DNA of 64,000 bases from Acinetobacter ursingii DSM 16037 = CIP 107286. GTDB taxonomy: Bacteria > Pseudomonadota > Gammaproteobacteria > Pseudomonadales > Moraxellaceae. Location: contig NZ_KB849717.1 in assembly GCF_000368825.1 (NCBI RefSeq), forward strand, positions 1,277,601-1,341,600. Direction: 5' to 3'. Of this stretch, positions 38,288 to 47,774 are shown piece after piece. The notes under the pieces are model-generated. The model was not told where the DNA came from and did not search any database. It worked only from the letters and a program-made list of their open reading frames with translations. The position numbers and the translations under genes were made by a program. How positions within the stretch are numbered: the stretch's first letter is position 1; every line of letters starts with the position of its first letter.

Positions 38288-38881
38288 ATGAGTTTCATAC
38301 TTGGTTTAACAGGTGGCATTGGTAGTGGCAAGTCCGCTGCCAGTCAATGGTTTGAAACTCAAGGTATTACTGTGGTGGATGCCGATGTGGTCGCCAGAGA
38401 AGTGGTTGAAATTGGGCAACCCGTACTAAAGAAAATTCATGACAGCTTTGGTGATTGGGTACTCAGTCCTAATGGTAGTCTAAATCGCCGAGCGTTAAGA
38501 GAGCATATTTTTCAGAATCCTTCTGCACGCCATCAATTAGAACAGATTACTCACCCTGCTATTCGCCAATCTATTGTTCAGCAATTACAGAATGCGACCA
38601 GCCCTTATGTGATCTTGGTTTCACCATTATTGTTTGAAACAGATCAACATCAACTCACTGATCGTACTTTGCTGATCGATGCCAGTGAAGCTATTCAGAT
38701 CGAACGAGCCAGTCAACGTGATGTTCAAGATTCAGAACAGATTAAAAAAATTATTGCAGCACAAATGCCACGTGAGCAAAAGCGCAAGATCGCAGATGAT
38801 ATCGTGATCAATGATGGGCATCTGGATCATTTATATCAACAGCTTGAAAAACTACATCAGAATTATTTAGAATGTTCCTGA
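38288..38881 (+). CDS. coaE: Dephospho-CoA kinase
   Basis: Last step of coenzyme A synthesis. The 197-residue kinase has P-loop GLTGGIGSGKS at its N terminus, DADVVAREVVEIGQPVL as the CoA-binding region, and HPAIRQSIVQQL. ATG 38288 is preferred because GGGAGG lies 6 nt upstream; ATG 38285 overlaps the pilD stop but is too close to that site. Linkage to pilD is common in gammaproteobacteria. Its 3' end overlaps the convergent EamA gene by 19 nt. Confidence 0.94.
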   Translation: MSFILGLTGGIGSGKSAASQWFETQGITVVDADVVAREVVEIGQPVLKKIHDSFGDWVLSPNGSLNRRALREHIFQNPSARHQLEQITHPAIRQSIVQQLQNATSPYVILVSPLLFETDQHQLTDRTLLIDASEAIQIERASQRDVQDSEQIKKIIAAQMPREQKRKIADDIVINDGHLDHLYQQLEKLHQNYLECS

Positions 38882-39786
38882 TCCTTTTGGCGTTGCAGTT
38901 GTACCGTCAATGTATCTTTAAAACGCCAACGCCACGGTTGTAAAGCACCGATTCCCATCCCAACAAGACCACATACAATCGCAAGACTTAAAGGTTCACC
39001 CAATAATGGCACAGCAATCACTGCGGCAATAAAAGGTGCGAGTGTAACGATGCTGCCTGTTTTAAATGCACCTAAACGCTCAATTGCCGCGACATAGGTA
39101 ATGGTGGCAACAATCACCACAAAAACCCCATGGAATAAACCTTGAATCGCTAAATGTAATGGCTCAACCTCATGATAATGTTTAGGAAGAAATAGTAGGT
39201 AAATCGGTAAATAAATAATGGCTGACCAAATCGCGACGCTCGCCATCGAATGCCATGCAGAAAGCTTCCACTGTTTCAATAAAACAGTAAAAATACCCCA
39301 CCAGATTGCACTCATCACAAATAAAATATCGCCTAGACCAAAATGAGACTGTTGATCCCGTGACATCAAATAGCTCATCAGTGCAATTGCAGCTAACATA
39401 ATCCCGACACTCCACCATGTGTGCCGATCAAAAGGTTGTTTGAATAGTAAATAAGCTGCAAGCGCAGTACACAAAGGAATGCAACCATTTAAAAAGATTG
39501 CTGCATGCGCCGCAGGGGCGTAAAGAAAGGCACTATAAGCCGTAAGGCAATAACCCACTCCACCGATTAAAGCCAAAATCACCGACTGTTTGGTGCATAA
39601 AAAAGCCAAATCTTTTTTATAAATTAAAATCGGCATTAAAATTACAAATGCAATGGCAAAACGCAGTGCGGTAATATCCCATGCACTGATATGCCAGTGT
39701 GCATTTAAACGGGAAAAAATAGTAAAACCGCCCCAGATGCACATCGTAATGGCAATAAAAACATAGCCTTGGGATCGCGGAGACAT
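38863..39786 (-). CDS. EamA-type DMT superfamily transporter
   Basis: A 307-residue inner-membrane protein with ten hydrophobic segments in two EamA repeats (opening CIWGGFTIFSRLNAHWHISA; second repeat from LGDILFVMSAIWWGIFTVLL). The family exports amino acids and other small metabolites; substrate is unknown here. Its C-terminal 19 nt overlap the end of coaE tail to tail. It lies 40 nt after rlmB on the same strand. Confidence 0.85.
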   Translation of the reverse strand: MSPRSQGYVFIAITMCIWGGFTIFSRLNAHWHISAWDITALRFAIAFVILMPILIYKKDLAFLCTKQSVILALIGGVGYCLTAYSAFLYAPAAHAAIFLNGCIPLCTALAAYLLFKQPFDRHTWWSVGIMLAAIALMSYLMSRDQQSHFGLGDILFVMSAIWWGIFTVLLKQWKLSAWHSMASVAIWSAIIYLPIYLLFLPKHYHEVEPLHLAIQGLFHGVFVVIVATITYVAAIERLGAFKTGSIVTLAPFIAAVIAVPLLGEPLSLAIVCGLVGMGIGALQPWRWRFKDTLTVQLQRQKDQEHSK

Positions 39787-39826
39787 GGCGTTCTTCTTTA
39801 AAACATCGGATCAGCTTAAAATGATT

Positions 39827-40576
39827 TTATGCAGGATGACGTTGGCGACTTGCTTCATAGAGTGCCATACCTGTTGCGACACTCACATTTAAACTTTGCA
39901 GGTTGCCGCTCATTGGAATATAAACGGTTTGATCACATTGTGACTGAGTAATTGGACGCAGTCCTGTATCTTCAGCACCCATCACAATCACCACTCCCCC
40001 TGTTAAATCACACTTCTGGATCGGCAGCGCTTTTTCATCCAGCATAGTCCCAATGACGCGCAGGAAAAACTGTTCTTTGACGTGCGCTAATGTTCGTGCC
40101 AGATTGGTCACCTGAATAAATTTGACCTTTTCTGCACCACCTGCTGCAACTTTACGCGCAGTAGGTGTCAAACCTGCGGAACGATCACGAGGAACAATAA
40201 CCGCCTGCACCCCCATCGCTGCGGCAGTACGAATACAGGCACCCAAATTATGTGGATCTGTGACTTGATCTAATGCTAAAAGTAATGCATCAGGCGTAGC
40301 TTGTAAGAGCTGATCCAGATCTTTTTCATTTAAGGTGGGATGTGGACGGACGGCTGCCACCACGCCTTGATGAAACGGCATGCCTGCCAATTTTTCTAAA
40401 CTGTCACGACTGGCTTTTTGCACACTAATCCCAAAAGGCTCAGCTAGCTCCAGAATCTTCTGTAAGCGTTGGTCATCCCGCCCTTTTAAGGTAAATAACG
40501 TCAAAACACGCTCAGGTTCAAGTTCAAGCAATGACTCAACCGAATGTACGCCATAATAATATTCTGGTTTTGCCAT
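39827..40576 (-). CDS. rlmB: 23S rRNA (guanosine(2251)-2'-O)-methyltransferase RlmB
   Basis: SpoU-family 2'-O-methyltransferase of the 23S rRNA P-loop. The 249-residue product has an N-terminal substrate-binding domain (YYYGVHSVESLLELEPERVL) and the SpoU knot: DPHNLGACIRTAAAMGVQAV, VVIVMGAEDTGLRP, and YIPMSGNLQSLNVSVATGMA. Normal length. A hairpin terminator of ppnP precedes it, so its own promoter probably lies in 40577-40695. Confidence 0.94.
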   Translation of the reverse strand: MAKPEYYYGVHSVESLLELEPERVLTLFTLKGRDDQRLQKILELAEPFGISVQKASRDSLEKLAGMPFHQGVVAAVRPHPTLNEKDLDQLLQATPDALLLALDQVTDPHNLGACIRTAAAMGVQAVIVPRDRSAGLTPTARKVAAGGAEKVKFIQVTNLARTLAHVKEQFFLRVIGTMLDEKALPIQKCDLTGGVVIVMGAEDTGLRPITQSQCDQTVYIPMSGNLQSLNVSVATGMALYEASRQRHPA

Positions 40577-40615
40577 GCCTGACCTCTATCTCAACTTTAT
40601 TTAACTCAAAATAAA

Positions 40616-40643
40616 AATCCCGTAAAGCCAACTTCACAGGATT
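40616..40643 (-). terminator. Terminator after ppnP
   Basis: On the minus strand AATCCTGTGAAG, loop TTGG, CTTTACGGGATT (12 bp, two G-T wobbles), followed by TTTATTTTG. It separates ppnP from rlmB. Confidence 0.7.
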
Positions 40644-40695
40644 TCTTGATTTACTCATCTATGCGGCTAGTTTAACCGATTTTCAGGCAAACAGG

Positions 40696-41022
40696 TTAAC
40701 CTTCTAAATGGCAAACGTAATCGAGCACATCATCTGTCTCAATTTTAAATAAGCTATTGCCTGGGACATAAAATGACTGCCCTGCACGAAATAATTCGCT
40801 TTCTGTACTGTCAGCAATTTTAACACGGCATTCACCCGAAATAATTTCCATACGTTCAGGCACATGAGTTTCAAAGGTCAACGCCTGTTCACTTGGTAAA
40901 ATTACGCCAAGTGTCTTTTTTGTTCCATCTTCAAATTGAACCGTATGGCTAATGCACAAACCGCCAAAATAAACATTTGATTTTTTTACTACCGTTACAT
41001 GATCAAACTGAGCTGAACTCAT
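40696..41022 (-). CDS. ppnP: Pyrimidine/purine nucleoside phosphorylase PpnP
   Basis: A 108-residue cupin-fold protein of the DUF1255/YaiE family; E. coli PpnP phosphorolyses several nucleosides. Family text is clear: [51 protein letters not shown] and [19 protein letters not shown] precedes ATG 41022. It is monocistronic, with a terminator after it. Confidence 0.92.
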   Translation of the reverse strand: MSSAQFDHVTVVKKSNVYFGGLCISHTVQFEDGTKKTLGVILPSEQALTFETHVPERMEIISGECRVKIADSTESELFRAGQSFYVPGNSLFKIETDDVLDYVCHLEG

Positions 41023-41529
41023 GCGTAACTCTCCAATTTCGCCGCATTTGTATTAGGGGTGATGACTGACGTAGTTTAATTCTGGGCAAATAACTAATCA
41101 ATCTCTTTTATCTACAGTCTGCTATCCAAGCAAATTTTATACCTGTCTCATTTTTTTATTTATTCTATATCCATACATGAAGTCAGTTGCTTATTGTGTT
41201 CTGTTCATCATTCAATAGACTTCTTTCATACTTGTTTAAATCCTTTCTATTTTTGCATCATATAGAGAGAAAAATAAAGAATTTATGCAAGCGGTCTAAT
41301 AAAGCTGACATCTAAATTTGTTTTGATTATTTTACTTTGAAAACAAGACATTCTCATGACAATTTTGTCATATATGAACTGAATTTCCACGGCATTTCTA
41401 TTCAGTCTAAATCTTGCTACACTGCATCAAGCATAAGATTTACTGATGGCTTTTATTCAGTTCATAGCTTGTGGCAACGATAAAACTTCTCTATCTTAAA
41501 CAAAAAAGACTGACGCTCTGGACGCGTGT
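41023..41529. other. Long intergenic region ppnP/recN with inverted repeats
   Basis: 507 bp without a credible gene. It contains ATGACAA-TT-TTGTCAT (41356-41371) and a 12-bp perfect inverted pair, TATGAACTGAAT (41373-41384) and ATTCAGTTCATA (41455-41466), with a partial third copy (ATTCAGT, 41400-41406) between them. These lie 64-174 bp before recN and could be operators. No confident promoter was assigned. Confidence 0.45.
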
Positions 41530-43191
41530 ATGCTGACTCATTTAACTCTGATTAACTTTGCACTTGCTGATCATCTTGTACTCGATATTGAACAGGGATT
41601 TAATGTCTTAACAGGTGAAACTGGTGCGGGTAAATCCTTGCTACTCGACGCACTGTCTGCCTGCTTAGGCGAACGTACAGATACCAACTATGTGCGTTAT
41701 GGCGCGGAAAAAGCCGATATTACAGCAAGCTTTAGCTATCAACCACAAAGTCCAGAATCGCAGTGGCTCAAAGAACATGAGATGGATGAGGATACGGGTG
41801 AAATTCACTTGCGCCGTGTCATTTTTGCCACAGGTCGCAGTAAAGCATGGATTAATGGTCGTCCAAGCAGCTTATCCGAACTCAAAGAAATTGGCCGTTT
41901 GCTGGTACAGTTATATAGCCAACATAGCCAGCAACAGTTGCTTGAACCACCCTACCCTAAGCATTGGCTAGATCGTTATCGTAATTTTTATCAGCCTGCA
42001 CAAGAGGTCAAAGAGGCTTATCAAAATTGGCAAGCCACAATTCGCCAACATCAATCAGCACTAGATGCTCAGGCAACTCGTCAGCAGCTCATTCAAACAC
42101 TGCAACTACAACTAGAAGAAATCGAAGAGATTGTTCAAACGGATTATCAAGAAATTGAACAGGAGTTCGATCGACTCAGTCATCATGAACATATCATGCA
42201 GGACTGTGCGTATAGTTTAAATGCGCTAGATGAAGCTGAACCAAGTATTAATCAGGAACTGGCGTCTATTTTAAGACGCATTGAAACGCATTCGGGTCGT
42301 AGCGAGCAGCTTTCTGAGATTTATAATTCGATCGTCAATGCACAAAGTGAGTTGGACGATGCAACCGCCAATCTACGTCAATTTATGGATCGTCAAAGTT
42401 TTGATCCTGAACGAATGGAGGAGTTAAATACGCATCTGGAAGTTTTCCATCGACTGGCTCGCAAATATCGTATTCAGCCTGAAGAACTTAAACAGGAATA
42501 TGAACACTGGCAACTTGAGCTAGAAAAGCTGCATCAGCTTGAAGATCCAGAAACCCTAGCCGAACAAGTCGAAATTGCACATCAGGACTTTTTAGAAAAA
42601 GCCCAACATCTGGATCAAATTCGTCGCGACGCCGCCATTCCATTGGCCAAACAACTGACGGAACAAGTTAAACCACTGGTGCTGCCTGAAGCGCATTTTG
42701 AGTTTAAGTTTGAACCTTTAGAACAACCGAATGCTGAAGGTCTAAGTTTTATTCAGCTTTTATTTACTGCGAATAAGGGGATGCCTCCACAGCCTTTGGC
42801 TCGCGTTGCTTCGGGTGGTGAATTATCGCGTATCGCGCTGGTCATGCAGGTGATGAACGCTGAAAAAACCGAAGCAGAAACGCTGGTGTTTGATGAAATT
42901 GATGTCGGGATCAGTGGCGGTACAGCCGAAGTCGTGGGTCGCTTACTGGCAGATTTAGCGCAGCACGTGCAATTGCTGTGTATTACCCATCAGCCTCAGG
43001 TTGCGGCGCAGTCTGATCAACATTTACTGGTCAAAAAACAGCAGACTGATCCGGCCAGCAGTACCATTATTGAGCTTGATGAACCTCAACGGGTGCTTGA
43101 GCTTGCCCGAATGTCAGGCGGGGTTGAAATTAATGAGACGACCCTGCAACATGCCAAACAATTACGCCAGCTCAAATTCCAACACAGTTAA
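41530..43191 (+). CDS. recN: DNA repair protein RecN
   Basis: SMC-like ATPase acting early at double-strand breaks. The 553-residue protein has Walker A GETGAGKSLLLDALSACLGE (about 35-54), a coiled-coil centre with many Gln and Glu, the signature motif LARVASGGELSRIALVMQV, and Walker B with the D-loop LVFDEIDVGISGGTAEVVG. Length is normal. ATG 41530 has no strong ribosome binding site. In E. coli recN is LexA-controlled; Acinetobacter is known to lack LexA, so the inverted repeats upstream may matter. Confidence 0.96.
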   Translation: MLTHLTLINFALADHLVLDIEQGFNVLTGETGAGKSLLLDALSACLGERTDTNYVRYGAEKADITASFSYQPQSPESQWLKEHEMDEDTGEIHLRRVIFATGRSKAWINGRPSSLSELKEIGRLLVQLYSQHSQQQLLEPPYPKHWLDRYRNFYQPAQEVKEAYQNWQATIRQHQSALDAQATRQQLIQTLQLQLEEIEEIVQTDYQEIEQEFDRLSHHEHIMQDCAYSLNALDEAEPSINQELASILRRIETHSGRSEQLSEIYNSIVNAQSELDDATANLRQFMDRQSFDPERMEELNTHLEVFHRLARKYRIQPEELKQEYEHWQLELEKLHQLEDPETLAEQVEIAHQDFLEKAQHLDQIRRDAAIPLAKQLTEQVKPLVLPEAHFEFKFEPLEQPNAEGLSFIQLLFTANKGMPPQPLARVASGGELSRIALVMQVMNAEKTEAETLVFDEIDVGISGGTAEVVGRLLADLAQHVQLLCITHQPQVAAQSDQHLLVKKQQTDPASSTIIELDEPQRVLELARMSGGVEINETTLQHAKQLRQLKFQHS

Positions 43192-43220
43192 ATCCTTTCA
43201 AAGCCAGTTTCCTGTCTTGA

Positions 43221-43266
43221 TCGCCAATTATTTTTCTGCAATAAATCACTGAAAAATGATTGGCGA
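43221..43266. repeat. 46-bp near-perfect hairpin between recN and yqgE
   Basis: TCGCCAAT (43221-43228), then TTTTTC (43231-43236), a 14-nt loop, GAAAAA (43251-43256), then ATTGGCGA (43259-43266). The two stems (8 and 6 bp) are separated by a 2-nt internal mismatch. There is no terminal T-run, so it is not a standard terminator. Confidence 0.6.
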
Positions 43267-43345
43267 AATCCATTTACTCTTGTATGTTGATAAGAACATC
43301 CTATATCAATACAAAAGCGACCACGTTTTAAGGAGAACCGCTTAG

Positions 43346-43900
43346 GTGACCAAACAATATTTGACACACCGTTGTCTGATTGCTCCTCCAGAAATGGCCG
43401 ATGATTTTTTTGCGAATACCGTAATTTATTTAGCACGTCACGATGAAGAAGGCGCACAGGGTTTAATTATCAATCGTCCGTCTGGGATTCAAGTCAAAGA
43501 ATTACTCAATGATCTGGATATTGATGCTGACCATGTGCAACCTCATGAAGTATTACAGGGCGGGCCGTTACGCCCAGAAGCTGGATTTGTGTTACATACT
43601 GGACAGCCAACGTGGCATTCCTCAATTGCGGTCGGTGAAAACCTGTGTATTACGACCAGTAAAGATATTTTGGATGCGATTGCACATAACGAAGGTGTCG
43701 GTCGTTACCAGATCGCACTGGGCTATGCCAGTTGGAGTAAAAACCAGCTCGAAGATGAAATTTCACGGGGAGACTGGCTCGTGTGTGATTCCGATATGGA
43801 TTTAATCTTTAATTTGCCTTATGACGCGCGTTGGGACGCTGCCTATAAAAAGCTAGGTGTTGACCGCACATGGCTTTCTTCCGAGATTGGTCATGCCTGA
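43346..43900 (+). CDS. YqgE/AlgH family protein (UPF0301)
   Basis: A 184-residue soluble protein of the YqgE/AlgH family, biochemical role not established. Family signatures: [37 protein letters not shown] and [23 protein letters not shown] start at 43346 with AAGGAG 10-11 nt upstream. It overlaps ruvX by ATGCCTGA, a pairing conserved across gammaproteobacteria. Confidence 0.92.
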   Translation: MTKQYLTHRCLIAPPEMADDFFANTVIYLARHDEEGAQGLIINRPSGIQVKELLNDLDIDADHVQPHEVLQGGPLRPEAGFVLHTGQPTWHSSIAVGENLCITTSKDILDAIAHNEGVGRYQIALGYASWSKNQLEDEISRGDWLVCDSDMDLIFNLPYDARWDAAYKKLGVDRTWLSSEIGHA

Positions 43901-44336
43901 AATGCTAAGCATGCAAATGATTATGGCCTTTGACTTTGGTACGCAAAAGATGGGAATGGCTGTGGGGCAATCTACGATCGAAAGTGCCAATCCATTAGCC
44001 TTGTTTCCCATGAAAGATGGAATTCCTGACTGGAATCAATTGCTCAAGATTGTCAAAGAATGGCAGCCGAACCTATTTCTGGTCGGCTTACCATTAAATA
44101 TGGATGACTCTGAATCCGAACTTTCGACTCGAGCACGCAAATTTGCACGGCGCTTACGTCATCAAACTAATATTGAAACTTGGATGGTGGATGAACGTCT
44201 AACCACACGTGAAGCACGTGATGAATTAGATGCTTATCATGATCAGGGACGTGGTAAGCGTCTTTCAGCAGATAGCTTAGCCGCAGCTCTTTTGATTCAG
44301 AGTTGGTATCATCATCCTCAAGGGATTCAACCCTAA
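43893..44336 (+). CDS. ruvX: Holliday junction resolvase-like protein RuvX/YqgF
   Basis: RNase H-fold nuclease family linked to 16S rRNA 5'-end processing and, by homology, junction resolution. The 147-residue product has [16 protein letters not shown] (first Asp), [28 protein letters not shown] (Asp-Glu) and [14 protein letters not shown] (last Asp). ATG 43893 is chosen because it overlaps the yqgE stop and gives the normal length; the open frame runs back to 43857. A terminator follows directly. Confidence 0.93.
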   Translation: MPEMLSMQMIMAFDFGTQKMGMAVGQSTIESANPLALFPMKDGIPDWNQLLKIVKEWQPNLFLVGLPLNMDDSESELSTRARKFARRLRHQTNIETWMVDERLTTREARDELDAYHDQGRGKRLSADSLAAALLIQSWYHHPQGIQP

Positions 44337-44340
44337 AAAA

Positions 44341-44366
44341 ATGGCTGATCAACATCAGCCATTTTT
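44341..44366. terminator. Bidirectional terminator between ruvX and the HlyD gene
   Basis: ATGGCTGAT (44341-44349), loop CAAC, ATCAGCCAT (44354-44362), with A-run before and TTTT after. Serves both converging units. Confidence 0.88.
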
Positions 44367-44393
44367 CAAGTCAACGATATTTTTATGTAGACT

Positions 44394-45392
44394 TTAATTT
44401 TCGATCCGCACTGTTGCTGTACGACCCGCTACAAATGCCAACGCATTTTTCGGTGTTTCATCTAACACAATCTTAACGGGTACACGCTGCGCTAAACGTA
44501 CCCAAGTAAAAGTCGGATTCACATTGGCGAGTAAAGTTGAACTACTTGAACGTTCGCGGTCTTCAATCCCGCTGGCAATCCCTTGTACATGCCCACGGAT
44601 TTTTTGTGAATCACCCATCAATTGAATCGTGGCTTTATCTCCCACATGAATGTGATTGAGTTTGGTTTCCTCAAAGTAACCCACCACATAAAGCTGCTCA
44701 CGATCGACCAGTGCCGCAACTGCATCACCAATTTTGACATAATTACCAACACGCAAGCTGAAGTTGGACAATGTACCATCCGCAGGCGCAACCACCTCTG
44801 AACGTTTTAAATTCAGCAATGCCAGATTGAGCGCACTTTGAGACACTTCGATTAGCGCATGTTGCTGTTTAATGGTCGCCTGTGCCTGTTCAATCGAGGC
44901 GGTCATTTGCGCATCTTCAGCTTTGGATTGATCACGTGTCGCATACATTTGATCTTGTTCCTGCTTGGAAATCGCACCATCCATCAGGTTTGAATAACGT
45001 TCTGCATTTTTTTCAGCTAACTGCGTATTGGCACGAGATTTTTCCAGATTGGCTTTGGCTGCAATCGCATTGGCTTCTGCTTGAGCCAGCCCCGCTTTGG
45101 CTTTGGCCAGATCAGAACGTGCCTGTTCGACATCGAGTTGCTGACGTGCGATATCAATTCGAAATAAGGGCTGTCCTTTTTTGACGGTCTGGTTATCTTG
45201 CACCAACACCTCGGTCACCAAACCCGACACATCAGACGAAACCTGAATCACATCACCACGAACTCGCCCATCACGTGTCCACGGTGCGGAGTTATAGTAA
45301 TTCCACAAATGAACAATCACAAAAATCGCGAGTATTGCGATCACCAGTGTGACCAACGGACGGACAATTTTCCGTGCATCAAAAGAATTCAT
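44394..45392 (-). CDS. HlyD/EmrA-family efflux adaptor (AaeA-like)
   Basis: A 332-residue periplasmic adaptor with one N-terminal membrane anchor (PLVTLVIAILAIFVIVHLW). A biotinyl/lipoyl-like domain (VSGLVTEVLVQDNQTVKKGQ) is followed by a long alpha-hairpin (about 75-185, Ala/Gln/Lys-rich) and a beta-barrel region (VVAPADGTLSNFSLRVGNYV). Its place at the end of a FUSC-DUF1656-HlyD operon matches the AaeXAB layout, which in E. coli exports aromatic carboxylic acids. Substrate here is unknown. Confidence 0.85.
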   Translation of the reverse strand: MNSFDARKIVRPLVTLVIAILAIFVIVHLWNYYNSAPWTRDGRVRGDVIQVSSDVSGLVTEVLVQDNQTVKKGQPLFRIDIARQQLDVEQARSDLAKAKAGLAQAEANAIAAKANLEKSRANTQLAEKNAERYSNLMDGAISKQEQDQMYATRDQSKAEDAQMTASIEQAQATIKQQHALIEVSQSALNLALLNLKRSEVVAPADGTLSNFSLRVGNYVKIGDAVAALVDREQLYVVGYFEETKLNHIHVGDKATIQLMGDSQKIRGHVQGIASGIEDRERSSSSTLLANVNPTFTWVRLAQRVPVKIVLDETPKNALAFVAGRTATVRIEN

Positions 45393-45484
45393 GTTGCTTA
45401 CCTTAAATTTCGCCTTAAACTTTCGTTAAAACTGATGTGAATCACGTCATAGAGCGTACATTGATTTTAGATACGGTTGAGATC

Positions 45485-45691
45485 TTAGGTCTGAATCGCC
45501 AGAAACATCCAGTGTACGAGCATCAACATCAACACATATAGACTTAAATTAAAAATGCCTGGAAATCCAATCCATCCCGCAGCAATCCATCGATTGCTCA
45601 CCAAAGTCACGAGCTTGAAGAATAAATAGGCCAAAATCGCCTGAATCAGCAATGTCGGCACATAAACGCCATACAGATTGAACTCACCCAT
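45485..45691 (-). CDS. DUF1656 small membrane protein (AaeX-like)
   Basis: A 68-residue inner-membrane protein with two helices (YVPTLLIQAILAYLFFKLV and PGIFNLSLYVLMLMLVHWMF). GEFNLYGVYVP is the DUF1656/AaeX signature. ATG 45691 is preferred because GGAG lies 6 nt upstream, and it then overlaps the FUSC stop by 8 nt; the frame also extends to 45703. A conserved companion of FUSC pumps with no defined biochemical role. Confidence 0.88.
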   Translation of the reverse strand: MGEFNLYGVYVPTLLIQAILAYLFFKLVTLVSNRWIAAGWIGFPGIFNLSLYVLMLMLVHWMFLAIQT

Positions 45692-47774
45692 GTACAGCTC
45701 CATCTAACGCTTGATGGTCTTCGTCATTTTTTTGTACATGGAAAATGCTACTACGAATATTATTCATACTCATTTGAATCCGATGTTTCACTTCAATATC
45801 TGGTTCATTGAGCACCAGTGTTTCAATATAGTCCATTTGCGCCAATACTTTATCTTTTAAAACCGTATTCAACGCAATATGCTTTTCCTGATCACGAAAA
45901 CTGGCTTCCAAAAACTGTTGTAAATGCTTTAATGCCTGTTTTAGCTCGGGCAAAGTTTTACTATTTTGGCTTAACTCGGCAATCCGGCTGAGATTAACCA
46001 CCGCACTGGTTTCAATCAGTGCCAGATTCATGGCATGCTTTAACTCATCAGACTGAACCAGCTTGGTATTTAACACCCCGATCCGATCCAGCATACTGCG
46101 TAAATGAATGCGAAACGCTGAACCATAGGGAATATACAACGCTTCCTTTAAGGCGCGATAATGTAAACTCAAAATACGACGAGCACTGGTTTCAGGCGAC
46201 ATAGCACGAATAAAATAAATCGCCAAAATAGAAATAATCGGCCCAACCACGCCCGCCATTGCGGTATCCATCAAGATAACCGCATCCATCGCATAGCGGT
46301 TTTGCAAATTCAAACTCATAATAAAGTTAATCAGCATCGGCAATGCCAACATCATCAACATCGGTGTAGGAAACATACTGGCCAGATAAATCACCAACGG
46401 AGCCAAGACCACCGCTAACTGCCAAAATGCGTGAACTTGCGGCATGATGGTAAACGCATAAATGATGGTCAGGATTGCCGCGTAAACCGAACCACGAATA
46501 AACGTCTTTAATGCTGGAATCGGATTATCCATTGTAGACAAAATACAGGCACTGACCGCAGTTAATTGCGCCATCATATACCCCGCATGCCACCCCGTAT
46601 AAATCCAGAGTAAAAAAGACGTTGCTGTTGCAACGGCAGCAGCAATCGAACTACGCACTGCAATACCATGATCACGATGCAGACTCGGATATTGTGTGGT
46701 AATGGTGGCAATCGTATCTGGAATACGTTTTTCACCTTTATTGATCAGTTGCCAAAGTAACTTCACCGCCATCACATTTTGAATAAAATGACGGATATCC
46801 ATTTTTAAGGCATCCAGCATAATTTCTTGTTGTGGCTGGCTAAGTACCAATAAATGTTCAAAATCGGATTCAAACTCTGGCGGCAATTGATTCAATTCAG
46901 ATTCATGGATATCGGTCTGCGCACGTAAGAAACTGACCACATCATGATGCAGTTGCTCTAAGCCTAAACGATAATGTTGATCAATTTGATCCAATTGAAA
47001 AATACGTTCTGACATTGAAACCAAGTTGGCAACCACCATAGTCAGTTGATGCAATAACTCCTGTATCGGCTTGGTCATACCATGCAATTCGCCACTTTCA
47101 TAGGCTAGATGCACCGCAAGGCCATGAATATCGGTCGTATCGCGGGCAATATGCCCCAAAAGTTGAGTATAACTCTGGCTGTGCTGTTGATCGGTTAAAA
47201 TACTGGCAAAGACATCACGCGTATCATCCAGCGTTTTCTGAACACGTTGCTGAAGTTGTGCACCCAAGTGTGCAGGGAAAATGGTCGCAGAAACGACCGC
47301 ACTACAGATCACCGCAATAGAAATTTCCAGTACCCGACTTAAGGCCATATCAAACACACTATGGCTATCAATATTATAAATTGAGCTACAGGCAATCATG
47401 ACCGTGGTATAACCCGCCAACATAAATACATAACTTCGCGGGGTACGATCCAGCAAGGAAATATATAAACATACGCCTACCCATATCGACAAAATACAGG
47501 TAAACAGGATGGGCATATCAATTAGACGCGGGGTAAAGAAAATCGCCAGAATACCACCCAGAATGGTTCCAGTAAGACGATACAAGGCTTTGGATGAGAC
47601 CATGCCTGCATAAGGCTGGGCAATGATAATCACCGTACCTGCTGCCCACATGGGATAAGTTAAATCCAGTACAAATGCGGTATACAAAGCAAGCATCATC
47701 GCGATAAAGGTTTTGACCGCAAAAATCAAATCCATGCGCGATGGTCTAAACGCCAGTATCTGTTTAAATAACAT
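45684..47774 (-). CDS. FUSC-family efflux transporter (AaeB-like)
   Basis: A 696-residue inner-membrane transporter of the aromatic acid exporter/fusaric acid resistance family. Two hydrophobic halves (about 15-165 and 355-505) each carry several helices, separated by a soluble helical domain. AVKTFIAMMLALYTAFVLDL with YPMWAAGTVIIIAQPYAGM, repeated as AAAVATATSFLLWIYTGWHAG, is the typical FUSC duplication. It is first in the operon with the DUF1656 and HlyD genes and divergent from an IclR regulator. Confidence 0.87.
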   Translation of the reverse strand: MLFKQILAFRPSRMDLIFAVKTFIAMMLALYTAFVLDLTYPMWAAGTVIIIAQPYAGMVSSKALYRLTGTILGGILAIFFTPRLIDMPILFTCILSIWVGVCLYISLLDRTPRSYVFMLAGYTTVMIACSSIYNIDSHSVFDMALSRVLEISIAVICSAVVSATIFPAHLGAQLQQRVQKTLDDTRDVFASILTDQQHSQSYTQLLGHIARDTTDIHGLAVHLAYESGELHGMTKPIQELLHQLTMVVANLVSMSERIFQLDQIDQHYRLGLEQLHHDVVSFLRAQTDIHESELNQLPPEFESDFEHLLVLSQPQQEIMLDALKMDIRHFIQNVMAVKLLWQLINKGEKRIPDTIATITTQYPSLHRDHGIAVRSSIAAAVATATSFLLWIYTGWHAGYMMAQLTAVSACILSTMDNPIPALKTFIRGSVYAAILTIIYAFTIMPQVHAFWQLAVVLAPLVIYLASMFPTPMLMMLALPMLINFIMSLNLQNRYAMDAVILMDTAMAGVVGPIISILAIYFIRAMSPETSARRILSLHYRALKEALYIPYGSAFRIHLRSMLDRIGVLNTKLVQSDELKHAMNLALIETSAVVNLSRIAELSQNSKTLPELKQALKHLQQFLEASFRDQEKHIALNTVLKDKVLAQMDYIETLVLNEPDIEVKHRIQMSMNNIRSSIFHVQKNDEDHQALDGAVHG

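Noticed and set aside
41420-41445. recN promoter TTGCTA / TAAGAT
   Set aside because: The spacer is only 14 nt, too short for a sigma-70 promoter.
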